DNA of 64,000 nt, taken from the NCBI RefSeq assembly GCF_014200305.1, contig NZ_JACHBL010000001.1:1984001-2048000 (forward strand). Reading direction: 5' to 3'. Below the pieces are notes generated by a model. That model saw only the letters and a program-made list of their open reading frames with translations. It did no database searches and was not told the origin of the DNA. Positions 1 through 8,816 of the stretch are shown here, in pieces. Numbering within the stretch: position 1 is the first letter of the stretch; the number at the start of each line of letters is the position of its first letter. This DNA comes from Neomicrococcus lactis (GTDB lineage Bacteria > Actinomycetota > Actinomycetes > Actinomycetales > Micrococcaceae). A program made the translations under genes and the position numbers.

Positions 1-507
1 AGGGGTCTCGGGCCAGCAATGTTTCAGCGCGGATGCCAGCCCGGAACCACCATCAATCACGACCAAATCTGGTGCGGGGAAACGAGTTAGGAGCTGTTCC
101 CACGCCACGCGTTTTTCCGTGTCACACCATTGATAACCGATGACGTGTTCGCCAGCGATCGCGATCAAGCAACACCAGGAACCGAGATAGATGCCGTCGA
201 GCTGGACTTCCGGATAGATCTCTCCGGTGACCTCGATCGCGGGAGTAATGTTCCAGCACCAGTGTGTGGAGCGACGAAACGAGCGTGGATCCACGCCCTG
301 AGCGACTTGGGATTGAGTCTTGTTTCCCAGCAGCCATTCCAGGAATCGGGAGAGCTCGTGGCGTCGACGCACGTCGACGCGTTGTATCCGTTCAGAACTA
401 CTCGCGCCACACGATTTACAGCGATACCTGGTAGCTCCAGCACTCGTGGAACCGTTCCTTTTCAGCCCGCCACCACACAGGACGCATAAACGCTCGTTGT
501 CAACCAC
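1..507 (-). mobile_element. IS1249-like transposase, N-terminal part (cut by window edge)
   Basis: Translating the minus strand from the GTG at 507 gives 169 codons with no stop to the left edge. The product begins VVDNERLCVLCGGGL and carries a Cys-x2-Cys ... Cys-x2-Cys zinc ribbon (CVLC at about 8-11, CKSC at about 31-34). The line QLDGIYLGSWCCLIAIAG follows, and then VVIDGGSG, which looks like catalytic acidic positions of an RNase H-like transposase core. Zinc ribbon plus this core matches my memory of the IS1249 group (IS256-related). An in-frame stop lies about 36 bases upstream of the GTG, so the start is well bounded. The C-terminal half and far inverted repeat are outside the window, so intactness cannot be judged. 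Confidence 0.72.
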
Positions 508-891
508 GCTTCCCGAATAAACAACGAAAAGTATGCCAACACCCGTTTAGCCGCGCCGATAAAGGCAACCAAGCCCCATCAGACACACTTTAATGTCCTA
601 TAACCCCGGTTCCACGCGATCGTCTTTTAAGCGTGCTTCACGGCGTGTTGCATGTGAAAATGACATTCTTGTTATTTAAACTTGCGGTGGGAAATCCCTA
701 ACCTTGGGGTTGAACCTTGTCCTTTTAGCGCTTACATTGAAGACTGTAGTTATCAAGCTGTGACGTATAAGTGACCTCCCCGTTACTTGAAGTCCGTAAC
801 ATCTGAACACTCGCACCGTTCATTGTTGAGGGTCATACCAACGGTCCTTTCGCTTGGAACTGCTGCCCCGTTCCTTGGCGTCAGGATGACC
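508..891. other. Intergenic region between IS element and nlpC/P60 gene
   Basis: No gene is supported here. The left part (508 to about 610) should include the outer end of the IS element, but its inverted repeat cannot be defined because the other end is missing. The right part is the leader of the NlpC/P60 gene. It does not show the conserved blocks of the c-di-AMP (ydaO) riboswitch that often precedes such genes in actinobacteria. Confidence 0.5.
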
Positions 892-2796
892 GTGATTCAA
901 CCTCAAGTGACTCGTATGCTCGCCCGTTCAGCGCATACTGCCACGCAAGTCAGCAGCACTTTGCTCTGCGGAGCCCTGTTGTGCGGAATGTTGATCTTCG
1001 CACCGGCCGCTTCTGCGGAAACCGCCAACCTGTCCTGGCAGCAGTCCCTCGTCGCGCTCCCTGCGCAGCCTCAGTCCCCCGCGCAACCAGCGGTTGAGCT
1101 CCCGAGCGCCACCGAAATCGCTCGCGCCAAGGCACTTGCAGCTGATCCTCAGAGCCGCAACACGTCGGCTCTCAAGGCGCTTGTATCCCGACTCGATCAG
1201 GCCCTTCTCCATTCCGAAACCCAGCTGGCCAAAGCCGAGGCCGACGCCCTTTCCACGCTGGATGCCCAAACGGCCGCTAATGAGGCCGCTTCCACGCGCA
1301 CCAAGACCGCCCAAGAAGCGCGTCTTCACGCAGCCGAGGCGCAAGCGTCTTACGAAGCCCTCCAGAAATCCGTGGGCAAACTTGCCGGCGACCTCTACCG
1401 TCAGGGCGGAGTGAACCCAGCGCTTTCTGCGCTGTTCAACTCCTCGAACAACAATGACGTGATCTATAAGGCCTCGACGCTTGACGCTCTGACGGCCAAC
1501 CGCGCGCAGACTTTGACAGCGTCCAAGGCAGCCGCCGACCTCGCCGCTTCCTGGCAGAACTACGCGAGCGGGCTTGAGTCCGTGGCCACGAAGGCGTCTG
1601 ACATCCAGCATCGCATCACCACGGCCGCCCGCGAGAGCGCGGACCGTTACGAAGCTCAGCGTCGCGCTCAGGAAGAAACCCGCGCACAGATTCTTGCGTT
1701 GCTTGCGGAGGCCCGCGGCACCTCGGTGTCGGACGAGTCCAAGCGCGCGGATGAGCTCATTGCGGCGCACAACGAAGAAGCGCTGCAGGCGGCACTCGCG
1801 TCCACGCCTCATGGCGCCGCCCAGGACGGCGCTCTCTCCCCCGGCTCGGATGTCGCGAGCCAAACGCTGCGGGATTTGGCGGCGCTCGATTCAGAATCCA
1901 ATACGACGACGCCGCTCACCCGCCCGGCCGAGGTTCCGGACGTTTCCCCCGTGGCTAACTCCTTGCGTCCTGTAGTTCGTTCTACTCCGGCGGCTCCAGC
2001 ATTGAACGCCACACAGACAGCCACCCCGGTACGTCCTTCCACGCCTGCGCAGCCTTCGAACCCGACACAGCCGAGCGTTCCTGCTCAGCCAACCGTTCCT
2101 GCTCAGCCAAGTGTTCCGGCAATTCCGTCCGACCCGGCTGAGCCTACGCGCCCGACTCAAGCTGCGTCGTCGTCCTCGGCGCAAACTCCGCCAGCGCCAA
2201 CTCAAGCTCCGGAGCCAACCCGGGCACCAGCGCCTACCGTCACGCCTCAACCGACTCGTGCGGCTACGCCGACCCCAACTCCAACCCGAACGGCTAGCCC
2301 AACGCCGACGCGCACTGCGACGCCGACTCCAACACCTACGCGGACCGCTACGCCAACTCCGTCTCCAACCCGAACAGCAATTCCAAAGCCGGCACCTGCA
2401 CCAGCGCCGACGACCGGCTCCAAGGAAGCGGCGATTGCCTGGGCGATCGCGACGGCGAATAACAATTCAATTGGTTACAGCTACGGCGCCAACGGGCCTA
2501 ACTACTACGACTGCTCGTCCTTCGCGAAGACGGCGTTCGCGCTATCCGGCGTGACGCTGCCGCGCACTTCGTCGAGCCAGTACTTCAATGCACCTACCAA
2601 AGTGCCACTTACCCAGCTGCGCCGCGGTGACTTGGTGTTCTGGAGCTCCAACGGTGGCGCGTCCATGTATCACGTTGCCATCTACCTAGGCGACGGCATG
2701 ATTGTGCACGCGCGGAACCCGCAAATGGGTATATCCGTCACGCCGCTGAATTACGGCGGCATGTACAACGTGTACCCGTACGCGGGGCGCTACTAA
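892..2796 (+). CDS. Secreted NlpC/P60 peptidoglycan endopeptidase with coiled coil and Pro/Thr linker
   Basis: Probable D,L-endopeptidase that cleaves peptidoglycan stem peptides during growth or division (RipA/RipC-like layout). The N-terminus is a signal peptide with hydrophobic core ending in APAASA before ETANL. A long Ala/Gln/Glu-rich coiled coil follows for roughly 230 residues. Next come a Pro-rich stretch (PAQPSVPAQP type) and PTPTPTRTA-type repeats that probably span the cell wall. The last ~120 residues are the NlpC/P60 domain: catalytic Cys in YDCSSFAKTAF, His in MYHVAIYLGDG, and a third polar residue in IVHARN. The GTG at 892 is preferred because AGGA sits 5 bases upstream; the frame is open back to a TTG at 787 and other starts (ATG 886, ATG 916) are possible. 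It is a single gene with no operon partner. Confidence 0.85.
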   Translation: MIQPQVTRMLARSAHTATQVSSTLLCGALLCGMLIFAPAASAETANLSWQQSLVALPAQPQSPAQPAVELPSATEIARAKALAADPQSRNTSALKALVSRLDQALLHSETQLAKAEADALSTLDAQTAANEAASTRTKTAQEARLHAAEAQASYEALQKSVGKLAGDLYRQGGVNPALSALFNSSNNNDVIYKASTLDALTANRAQTLTASKAAADLAASWQNYASGLESVATKASDIQHRITTAARESADRYEAQRRAQEETRAQILALLAEARGTSVSDESKRADELIAAHNEEALQAALASTPHGAAQDGALSPGSDVASQTLRDLAALDSESNTTTPLTRPAEVPDVSPVANSLRPVVRSTPAAPALNATQTATPVRPSTPAQPSNPTQPSVPAQPTVPAQPSVPAIPSDPAEPTRPTQAASSSSAQTPPAPTQAPEPTRAPAPTVTPQPTRAATPTPTPTRTASPTPTRTATPTPTPTRTATPTPSPTRTAIPKPAPAPAPTTGSKEAAIAWAIATANNNSIGYSYGANGPNYYDCSSFAKTAFALSGVTLPRTSSSQYFNAPTKVPLTQLRRGDLVFWSSNGGASMYHVAIYLGDGMIVHARNPQMGISVTPLNYGGMYNVYPYAGRY

Positions 2797-2817
2797 TTCG
2801 CTATTGAAGCCCTTTGC

Positions 2818-3801
2818 CTAGCTGAAGTTCTTTCGTTCTTCTAGGCGTGGATCTTCTCCGTCTGGAATGACCATGACGGGACCTTGTGCGTGGAAGAGCA
2901 CGCCTTGGCTCGTGGAGCCGAGGAGCATGCCCGTGAATCCGCCGCGGCCGCGGGAGCCGGTAACCAGCAACTTGGCGGTGCGGGATTCATCGATGAGCAC
3001 CTCAACTGGCGCGCCCTCAATGACATCGGACTCGAACTTGAGGTCCGGGTAGTAGCTCTTGAGCCAGCGTTCGCCGGCGCTCAGCTGCTCGCGCACTTCG
3101 CGGAAGACAGCTTCTTGATCCACCGTGGCTGGCACCCAAGCGAGGGAACCGCCGAGTGGAGGAATCGCGCAGACCACGCGCAGGGTCGCGTTTTCTGCGA
3201 GCGCACGTTCGGCGGCCTTCAAGACGGCAAGGCGTGCACGGTCGGAACCGTCGACGCCCACCACAATGACGTCCTTCGTGTTGGTGCGATCCTTCGCGGT
3301 CAGTGGCACAATGATGGTCGGGCACTTGGCGTGGGCCGGGATGGCGGTGGAAACGGAGCCGAGGAGACGGCCCATGAAGCCACCGCGACCGCGACGACCA
3401 ACCACCATGAGGTCTGCTTCTTCTGCGAAGTCCAAGAGCACGCCCGCGGCGTCTCCCGACTCGACGAAGGTGCGGACGGTCAAGCCGTCGCCTATGAACT
3501 GCTTAATGTGGGACGCTGCGTCCTCGACGGTCTCGAGGGCGCTAGCGCGGAAGGCTTCGTCATCCATGCTTGCGTAGCCAGCGTCCATGCTGGAGGCTGC
3601 GAAAACGGGGATGCTGTATGCGGTGACGATATTGAGGGGAAGGTCATGGTTCGAAGCTTCTTGAGCCGCGAACTGCAGGGCATTCAGAGACTGCTCTGAA
3701 CCATCCACGCCAACAGTCACGCCATTGGCCGTTGCTGCGTCTGATGATTCGCCGCGAGCGCGGCCAACATCGGAGTCGTTGGTAGTCGGGATCTCGGTCA
3801 T
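2818..3801 (-). CDS. Universal stress protein, tandem UspA domains
   Basis: Cytoplasmic nucleotide-binding stress protein of 327 residues with two UspA domains. Each domain ends with the ATP-binding pattern G-x2-G-x9-G-S/T: VGRRGRGGFMGRLLGS in the first half and VTGSRGRGGFTGMLLGS in the second. Both halves also start with the typical V-G-V-D-G-S motif (VTVGVDGSEQS, VIVVGVDGSDRA). The ATG at 3801 has GAGGAG 7 bases upstream, so the longer reading from 3855 is not used. In actinobacteria such proteins are often induced in hypoxia or stationary phase; the target here is unknown. It is divergent from the purine permease gene with a 158-bp shared promoter region. Confidence 0.9.
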   Translation of the reverse strand: MTEIPTTNDSDVGRARGESSDAATANGVTVGVDGSEQSLNALQFAAQEASNHDLPLNIVTAYSIPVFAASSMDAGYASMDDEAFRASALETVEDAASHIKQFIGDGLTVRTFVESGDAAGVLLDFAEEADLMVVGRRGRGGFMGRLLGSVSTAIPAHAKCPTIIVPLTAKDRTNTKDVIVVGVDGSDRARLAVLKAAERALAENATLRVVCAIPPLGGSLAWVPATVDQEAVFREVREQLSAGERWLKSYYPDLKFESDVIEGAPVEVLIDESRTAKLLVTGSRGRGGFTGMLLGSTSQGVLFHAQGPVMVIPDGEDPRLEERKNFS

Positions 3802-3959
3802 GAGTGACTCCTCACTAAGTGGACTATTCGAGATACCTCTATTCAACACCCCCATTCGGCGCCCGGCTAGTGAAAAAGCGAATATTTTTTACACAGCGTA
3901 GAAAATGACGATCGCCACACTATTCTTAGGCGAGACCCCTAGCAGATTAAGCTTGAAAC

Positions 3960-5441
3960 ATGGACAATCGCACCGCACCTTCGAGGACATCGGCCTCGAC
4001 CAACACCACGCTCGGAGCCGTGGACCGATACTTCAAGATCTCCGAACGAGGCTCCACCTACAGCCGCGAAATTCGCGGTGGCCTCGCTACCTTCTTCGCC
4101 ATGAGCTACATCGTGGTCCTCAACCCGTTGGTGCTCTCCGGCGCTGACGGATCCGGCCAGGTTCTGGGCCTCAGCCGCGTCGCCGCCGCTACCGCTTTGG
4201 TGGCTGGCATCATGACCATCCTGATGGGCGCTTGGGGTAAGCACCCCTTCGCGATGGCAACGGCTCTTGGCGTCAACGCTTTCTGTGCCATCACGGTGGC
4301 AACCAACCCGCAGTTGAGCTGGCAATCCATGATGGGCTTGGTCCTCTTGGCCGGCCTCACCATGTTCGTGCTGGTGCTGACCGGCTTCCGAACCGCCGTC
4401 TTCAACGCGGTTCCCGCGTCCCTTAAGACCGCCATTGTGGTGGGCATCGGTATGTTCATCGCCCTCATCGGCTTCGTAAACTCCGGCTTTGTGCGCCGTC
4501 TTCCTGACGCCGCAGGCACCACGGTTCCCGTAGGCTTGGGCCACGGCGGCGAGCTCACCGGCTGGCCAACGCTCGTCTTCGTGGTGGGCTTGCTCGTGAC
4601 CATCGCCCTCATGGTGCGCAACATCAAGGGCGCTATCCTCATCGGCATCGCCGTCGCCACGCTTCTTGCCAACATCCTCGAAGCCGTTTTCAAGATCGGC
4701 CCTTCGGTCAGCGCGGACGGCAAGGTCAACCCAGAAGGTTGGTCCTTGGTTGTTCCGCAGCTCAACGGCTGGTCCCTTCCGGACCTTTCCCTCATTGGCC
4801 ACGTTGACGTCTTCGGCGCCTTTGGCCAGCTCGGCGTGACGGCAGCTGCGCTTCTCGCCTTCGTGATCCTGCTGTCCATCTTCTTCGACGCCATGGGAAC
4901 CATCGTGGGCTTGGCTAACGAGGCAGGCACCACGGACAAGGACGGAAACGTCCCTAACGTTGACCGCGTCCTCATGGTGGATGCTCTCGGTGCCGTCGCT
5001 GGTGGCGCCTCCGGCATCTCCTCGAACCAGGTCTTCGTCGAGTCCGGCGCCGGTATCGGCGAAGGCGCTCGAACGGGCCTCGCTTCGATCGTCACTGGCG
5101 TGCTGTTCTTGCTCGCGATGTTCTTGACCCCGCTTATCAACTTGGTTCCGTTTGAAGCGGTTGCACCGGCTCTTGTAGCCGTGGGATTCTTGATGATCTC
5201 TCAGGTCACGAAGATCGACTGGTCTGACGTTGGACTGGCTATCCCAGCCTTCCTGACGTTCGTCATGATGCCGTTCACTTACTCGATCGCCAACGGCATC
5301 GGCGCTGGCTTCATCGCTTACGTCTTCATCCGCGCCGTACAGGGCCGCGGCAAGGAAATTCACCCGCTCATGTGGGCCGTTGCGGCCGCGTTCGTGCTGT
5401 TCTTCGGCATTGGCGTGATCGAGAACGCGCTGCACGTCTAG
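3960..5441 (+). CDS. NCS2 family purine permease (AzgA/GhxP-like)
   Basis: Integral membrane proton-coupled uptake system for nucleobases, most like the adenine/hypoxanthine/guanine group. The 493-residue protein has about 12-14 hydrophobic segments. Family marks include GLATFFAMSYIVVLNP near the N-terminus, LGVNAFCAITVA, and the conserved block DALGAVAGGASGISSNQVFVES in which the Thr-Ser-Thr of many homologues is replaced by Gly-Ile-Ser-Ser-Asn. Exact substrate cannot be read from sequence. No purine riboswitch is visible upstream. The gene is followed after 14 bp by the S4 protein gene, so the two are probably cotranscribed. Confidence 0.88.
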   Translation: MDNRTAPSRTSASTNTTLGAVDRYFKISERGSTYSREIRGGLATFFAMSYIVVLNPLVLSGADGSGQVLGLSRVAAATALVAGIMTILMGAWGKHPFAMATALGVNAFCAITVATNPQLSWQSMMGLVLLAGLTMFVLVLTGFRTAVFNAVPASLKTAIVVGIGMFIALIGFVNSGFVRRLPDAAGTTVPVGLGHGGELTGWPTLVFVVGLLVTIALMVRNIKGAILIGIAVATLLANILEAVFKIGPSVSADGKVNPEGWSLVVPQLNGWSLPDLSLIGHVDVFGAFGQLGVTAAALLAFVILLSIFFDAMGTIVGLANEAGTTDKDGNVPNVDRVLMVDALGAVAGGASGISSNQVFVESGAGIGEGARTGLASIVTGVLFLLAMFLTPLINLVPFEAVAPALVAVGFLMISQVTKIDWSDVGLAIPAFLTFVMMPFTYSIANGIGAGFIAYVFIRAVQGRGKEIHPLMWAVAAAFVLFFGIGVIENALHV

Positions 5442-5455
5442 GCGTTCGTTCATTC

Positions 5456-5824
5456 ATGAGTGATCGCATCGACGCATGGTTGTGGTCGGTCCGCGTCTAC
5501 AAGACGCGATCGGCCGCAACCGCGGCGTGCCGCGCAGGCCATGTGCGGCTCAATGGGAACCCCGTCAAGGCGGCCCAAACAATCGTCCCCGGAGACACCA
5601 TTCGCGTCCGTCAATCCGGGTGGGAGCGCACCTTCGAAGTCTTGAAGGTCATCCAAAAGCGCGTGGGCGCAGACGCTGCGCAAAGCGCGTACATCGACCA
5701 CACTCCTCCGCGTCCCAAGCTCGCCATTCCGCAAGTTCCTGTGCGTGACCGCGGCGCCGGCCGTCCTACTAAGAAGGACCGCCGCGAGATGGACCGCCTC
5801 CGCACATCGTGGGTTGAGGACTAA
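5456..5824 (+). CDS. S4-domain RNA-binding protein (Hsp15-like)
   Basis: Small basic RNA-binding protein, 122 residues, with the S4 fold at the N-terminus: RIDAWLWSVRVYKTRS followed by A-C-R-A-G-H-V-R-L-N-G. The middle (GDTIRVRQSGWERTFEVLKV) matches the Hsp15 family, which in E. coli binds stalled 50S subunits carrying nascent chain. The C-terminal tail GAGRPTKKDRREMDRLR is basic as in relatives. The ATG at 5456 gives the family N-terminus; the longer frame from 5372 would overlap the permease gene. Function in ribosome rescue is inferred from family only. Confidence 0.85.
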   Translation: MSDRIDAWLWSVRVYKTRSAATAACRAGHVRLNGNPVKAAQTIVPGDTIRVRQSGWERTFEVLKVIQKRVGADAAQSAYIDHTPPRPKLAIPQVPVRDRGAGRPTKKDRREMDRLRTSWVED

Positions 5825-6081
5825 TTTCCGCCCTGCGCGAGTGACACCGCGTGGTTGCCCGTTTGCTCCGTATCCATCCGCGAGAGCACGCGCGACGTCC
5901 AGCCGGAATACACGAACGCGAAAACCACCCATCCCAGCACAAACGTCACGATGGACAGGTAATGCCTGCTCGCGATCCCATTCGCCGTAGCCGCGACGAA
6001 CGCGAGCACCAGCGAAACCAGTACGCGCGGCAGGATGCGCTCGGCAAAACCGAGGGAATGTTTGGACGCCATGCTTCCCAT
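5821..6081 (-). pseudogene. Truncated DUF1345-like membrane protein
   Basis: An 86-residue product with two or three hydrophobic segments (ILPRVLVSLVLAFVAATA, YLSIVTFVLGWVVFAFVYSGW) followed by a short tail with MDTEQT. The line GW-x-VFAFVY-x-GW ... MDTEQT resembles the N-terminal third of DUF1345 proteins (GWD-AALVYL-W ... MDAEQT), which are about 200-220 residues. The frame stops soon after, and its stop overlaps the end of the S4 gene by 4 bp, so the rest is missing. It may be a decayed gene or a small stand-alone membrane protein. No convincing ribosome binding site precedes ATG 6081; ATG 6072 is an alternative. Confidence 0.5.
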
Positions 6082-6126
6082 TATTGAGCTGACCCCGTAC
6101 CGGCGAAGGGTAGGCGCGCAACGCAA

Positions 6127-6168
6127 GCGGCGCCGTCGTACTCAAAAAATCCAGTACGACGACGCCGC
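6127..6168. terminator. 16-bp hairpin between MHS transporter and DUF1345 remnant
   Basis: Arms GCGGCGCCGTCGTACT (6127-6142) and AGTACGACGACGCCGC (6153-6168) pair over 16 positions with one C/A mismatch, around a 10-base loop containing six A's. It follows the minus-strand transporter gene by 23 bp. There is no T-run after the stem on either strand, so termination may be Rho-assisted or the hairpin may act otherwise. Each arm is a copy of a motif dispersed through the window. Confidence 0.5.
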
Positions 6169-6191
6169 TAGAGACGCGCTATTTACTTGCG

Positions 6192-7547
6192 TTAGGCAGT
6201 GACTGCGTCACCTTCACGAGCGGCGCGCTCTTCAGCGTCCACCTCGTGGAGGCTCTTGCCCTTGGTTTCACGCATGGTCAGCGCTGCGATCAAGGTGATG
6301 ACGCAGGCGGCCAACAAGTACATGTTGATGCCGAAGTAGCCACCAGTGTTCTTGAGGATGGTGGTGGCGATGATCGGTGCGAGCGAGCCAGCGACGATCG
6401 AGGTCACCTGGTAGCCCAGCGAGACGCCCGAATAACGCATACGCGTTGGGAACATCTCAGCCATGATGGCAGGCTGACCTGCGTACATGAGGGCGTGGAA
6501 GGCCAAACCAATGATGATCGCAAGCAAGATGACGATCGGTTCCTTGGTGTCGAACATCGGGAAAGCGAAGAAGCCCCACGTGGCGCCGAGGACTGCACCG
6601 GCGATGTACAGCGGCTTGCGGCCCACCTTGTCAGCGAAGTAGCCGACGATCGGGACGAAGATGAAGTGGCAGACGTGAGCGATCGCGAGGAGACCCAGGA
6701 TAGCCGCGGTGTCTACCTTGAGGGTGCCCAAGTACACAATCGAGAACGAGACCACGATGTAGTAGAGAATGTTCTCCGCGAAACGAAGACCCATGGCGGT
6801 CAAGATGCCGCGAGGGTACTTCTTGATCACTTCGCCAACGCCGTAGGAAATTGACTTGGTCTGCTCAACTTCGGCCTTTGCCTGCTCGAAGATTGGGGCT
6901 TCCTGAACGTGCTTACGGATCATGTAACCAACAACAACCACGACGGCGGAAAGCCAGAACGCTACGCGCCAACCCCATGCGAGGAAGGCTTCCTGACTCA
7001 ACGTCGAGCGCATGATGAACAGGACCACGGTAGCGAGCAAGTTGCCAAGCGGAACGGCGGCCTGCGGCCACGATGACCAGAAGCCACGGCTCTCGTTTGG
7101 AGAGTGCTCAGCTACGAGGAGGACAGCGCCGCCCCATTCGCCGCCGAGGGCGAGGCCCTGGATGAAGCGAAGAATGACCAAGAGCGCCGGTGCCCAGTAG
7201 CCAATCTGGTGGATGGTTGGCAAGCAGCCCATGAGGACCGTGGCCACACCGATCATGATGATGGTCAGTTGAAGCGTGAACTTACGGCCCAGGCGGTCGC
7301 CGATCTGGCCAAAGACAATGCCGCCGAGCGGACGCGCGACGAAGCCAACTGCGTAGGTGACAAAGCCTGCAATGATGCCGTCCAGTGCGTTACCCGTCTG
7401 CGGGAAGAACTGGGTGCCAAAAACAAGGGCCGCCGCGGAGGCGTAGAGGAAAAAGTCATACCATTCAACGACGGTGCCAGCCATCGACGCGCTGACGATT
7501 CGCTTGAGACCCGTCTGATTGGTGTGGGCGCTCGAAGTTGCGCTCAT
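6192..7547 (-). CDS. MHS-family major facilitator symporter
   Basis: Twelve-helix metabolite:H+ symporter of 451 residues (metabolite/H+ symporter family, as ShiA, ProP, KgtP). Family marks are GTVVEWYDFFLYASAAALVF at the N-terminus, GGIVFGQIGDRLGRKFTL in the loop between helices 2 and 3, and RFIQGLALGGEWGGAVLL. The C-terminal half has ADKVGRKPLYIAG, the mirrored loop motif. The substrate cannot be assigned; dicarboxylates, shikimate, proline or betaine are all in this family. ATG 7547 has CAGGAG 6 bases upstream. It is divergent from a LysR regulator, which probably controls it. Confidence 0.87.
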   Translation of the reverse strand: MSATSSAHTNQTGLKRIVSASMAGTVVEWYDFFLYASAAALVFGTQFFPQTGNALDGIIAGFVTYAVGFVARPLGGIVFGQIGDRLGRKFTLQLTIIMIGVATVLMGCLPTIHQIGYWAPALLVILRFIQGLALGGEWGGAVLLVAEHSPNESRGFWSSWPQAAVPLGNLLATVVLFIMRSTLSQEAFLAWGWRVAFWLSAVVVVVGYMIRKHVQEAPIFEQAKAEVEQTKSISYGVGEVIKKYPRGILTAMGLRFAENILYYIVVSFSIVYLGTLKVDTAAILGLLAIAHVCHFIFVPIVGYFADKVGRKPLYIAGAVLGATWGFFAFPMFDTKEPIVILLAIIIGLAFHALMYAGQPAIMAEMFPTRMRYSGVSLGYQVTSIVAGSLAPIIATTILKNTGGYFGINMYLLAACVITLIAALTMRETKGKSLHEVDAEERAAREGDAVTA

Positions 7548-7646
7548 GGAATCTCCTGAGGTGTAGTGATGAGAATCACAAAAGTGATCACGAAAACTAT
7601 GCCCTGTATATTTGCGCACGGCAATGAGCAACACTGCACGCGATAC

Positions 7647-7660
7647 CTGCAATTTTGCAG
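7647..7660. promoter_or_regulatory. Candidate LysR operator in divergent promoter region
   Basis: Perfect inverted repeat CTGCAA-TT-TTGCAG. A further half-like ATTTTGCA lies some 25 bases to the right, at about 7684-7691. Placement between the symporter and its divergent LysR gene fits a regulator binding site; binding itself is inferred. Confidence 0.4.
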
Positions 7661-7738
7661 ATAGAGTGGTCGGCGTGAAGTGAATTTTGCACATTTTCGT
7701 GCTGTTCTTCGTGCTGCTTGAGAGGCGGTGGCATTGCG

Positions 7739-8707
7739 TTGTCCCCTGTAGATCCGGGTTTTGAGTCCCCTGGCGGCTCTCCCAACGCTGATGACTTGTT
7801 GGTGCTGCGCGCCGTCGCGAAGACCGGCTATTTTTCTGAGGCCGCGCACGAATTGGGTTTGAACCACACCACGGTGTCCCGGCGGATCACGGCGCTCGAG
7901 AAGTCCTTGGGAGCCCACGTTCTAGTGCGGACCTCGAGCGGCTGGCGGCTCACTGACTTGGGACGCCGGGCCGTGGTGGCCGCGGATTCGGTGGCTTCTG
8001 CTGTCTCGGCGTTGACGAGTGAGACGCAAACCAGCCGCGGCATTTCCGGAGTGGTCCGCTTGTCCGCGACGGACGGCATCAGTGCGTACATCATTGCTCC
8101 CGCGGTGGCCAAGCTGCGCGAAACTAACCCGGATCTCAACGTAGAGATTGTGGCGACTACGCGCCGTGCTTCCCAAATCCGCACGGGCTTGGACATGGAA
8201 ATTGTGGTGGGCGAGCCGCAGGTACAGCGGGCCGAAGTGATTGAGCTCGGCGAGTACGAGCTGGGGCTGTTTGCTTCTCGAGAGTGGGTTGCTGCCAATA
8301 AGGCGCCGACGTCCTTGGAGGAAGTCTTGCGGTCGCCGCTGGTCTATTTCATTGATTCGATGCTACAAGTGGATGACCTGGATACGCCGCGCAAGATCCT
8401 TCCGGGTATGCGGGATTCCGTGACGTCCACGAACGTTTTTGTGCACGTGTATGCCACGCGGGCCAGTGCGGGTATTGGGTTCTTGCCGGTGTTCATGGCG
8501 GCGGAGCATGCTGATTTGGTGCGGCTGCTGCCCTCGACTCGGCAGCGGCTGACGTATTGGCTGGTAGTGCGGCCTGAGAATCTGCAGCAGCCTGCCGTGG
8601 CGGCCGTGGTTCGCGCCATTCGTGATGCAGTCAGTTTGGCGCAACCGTTCTTGGTGGGCGAAGGGCCGAATCCGTTCTTGGGGGCGCCTTCCGAGGGCCT
8701 CTCCTAG
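7739..8707 (+). CDS. LysR-type transcriptional regulator
   Basis: About 322 residues. An N-terminal winged helix-turn-helix (LLVLRAVAKTGYFSEAAHEL, then NHTTVSRRITALEKSLGAHV) is followed by a LysR effector domain (GVVRLSATDGISAYIIAPAV, ending with ILPGM... and VRPENLQQPAVAAVVRAIRD). The short effector domain and TTVSRRI motif place it near the CrgA/AphB-like branch. The start is uncertain: TTG 7739 is chosen as the first start within reach of GAGAGG; the frame opens at TTG 7718. It is divergent from the MHS symporter gene, its likely target. Confidence 0.82.
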   Translation: MSPVDPGFESPGGSPNADDLLVLRAVAKTGYFSEAAHELGLNHTTVSRRITALEKSLGAHVLVRTSSGWRLTDLGRRAVVAADSVASAVSALTSETQTSRGISGVVRLSATDGISAYIIAPAVAKLRETNPDLNVEIVATTRRASQIRTGLDMEIVVGEPQVQRAEVIELGEYELGLFASREWVAANKAPTSLEEVLRSPLVYFIDSMLQVDDLDTPRKILPGMRDSVTSTNVFVHVYATRASAGIGFLPVFMAAEHADLVRLLPSTRQRLTYWLVVRPENLQQPAVAAVVRAIRDAVSLAQPFLVGEGPNPFLGAPSEGLS

Positions 8708-8816
8708 CTGGGCCAATCGCCTAACCGGGGCATCGTCGTCGCAATCAAGGAAGGACGCCGCGAGCGTTGGCTCGAAGCGTCCTTCGTTGTCTTTATGTGG
8801 GATTGCTGAACTAGGC

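Noticed and set aside
640-891. Possible c-di-AMP riboswitch before the NlpC/P60 gene
   Set aside because: The conserved ydaO sequence blocks are not visible; only the downstream gene type suggested it.
3939-5453. 504-codon open frame on the minus strand across the purine permease gene
   Set aside because: Composition is extremely His/Asp/Glu-rich with no family motifs; it is the antisense shadow of the permease gene.
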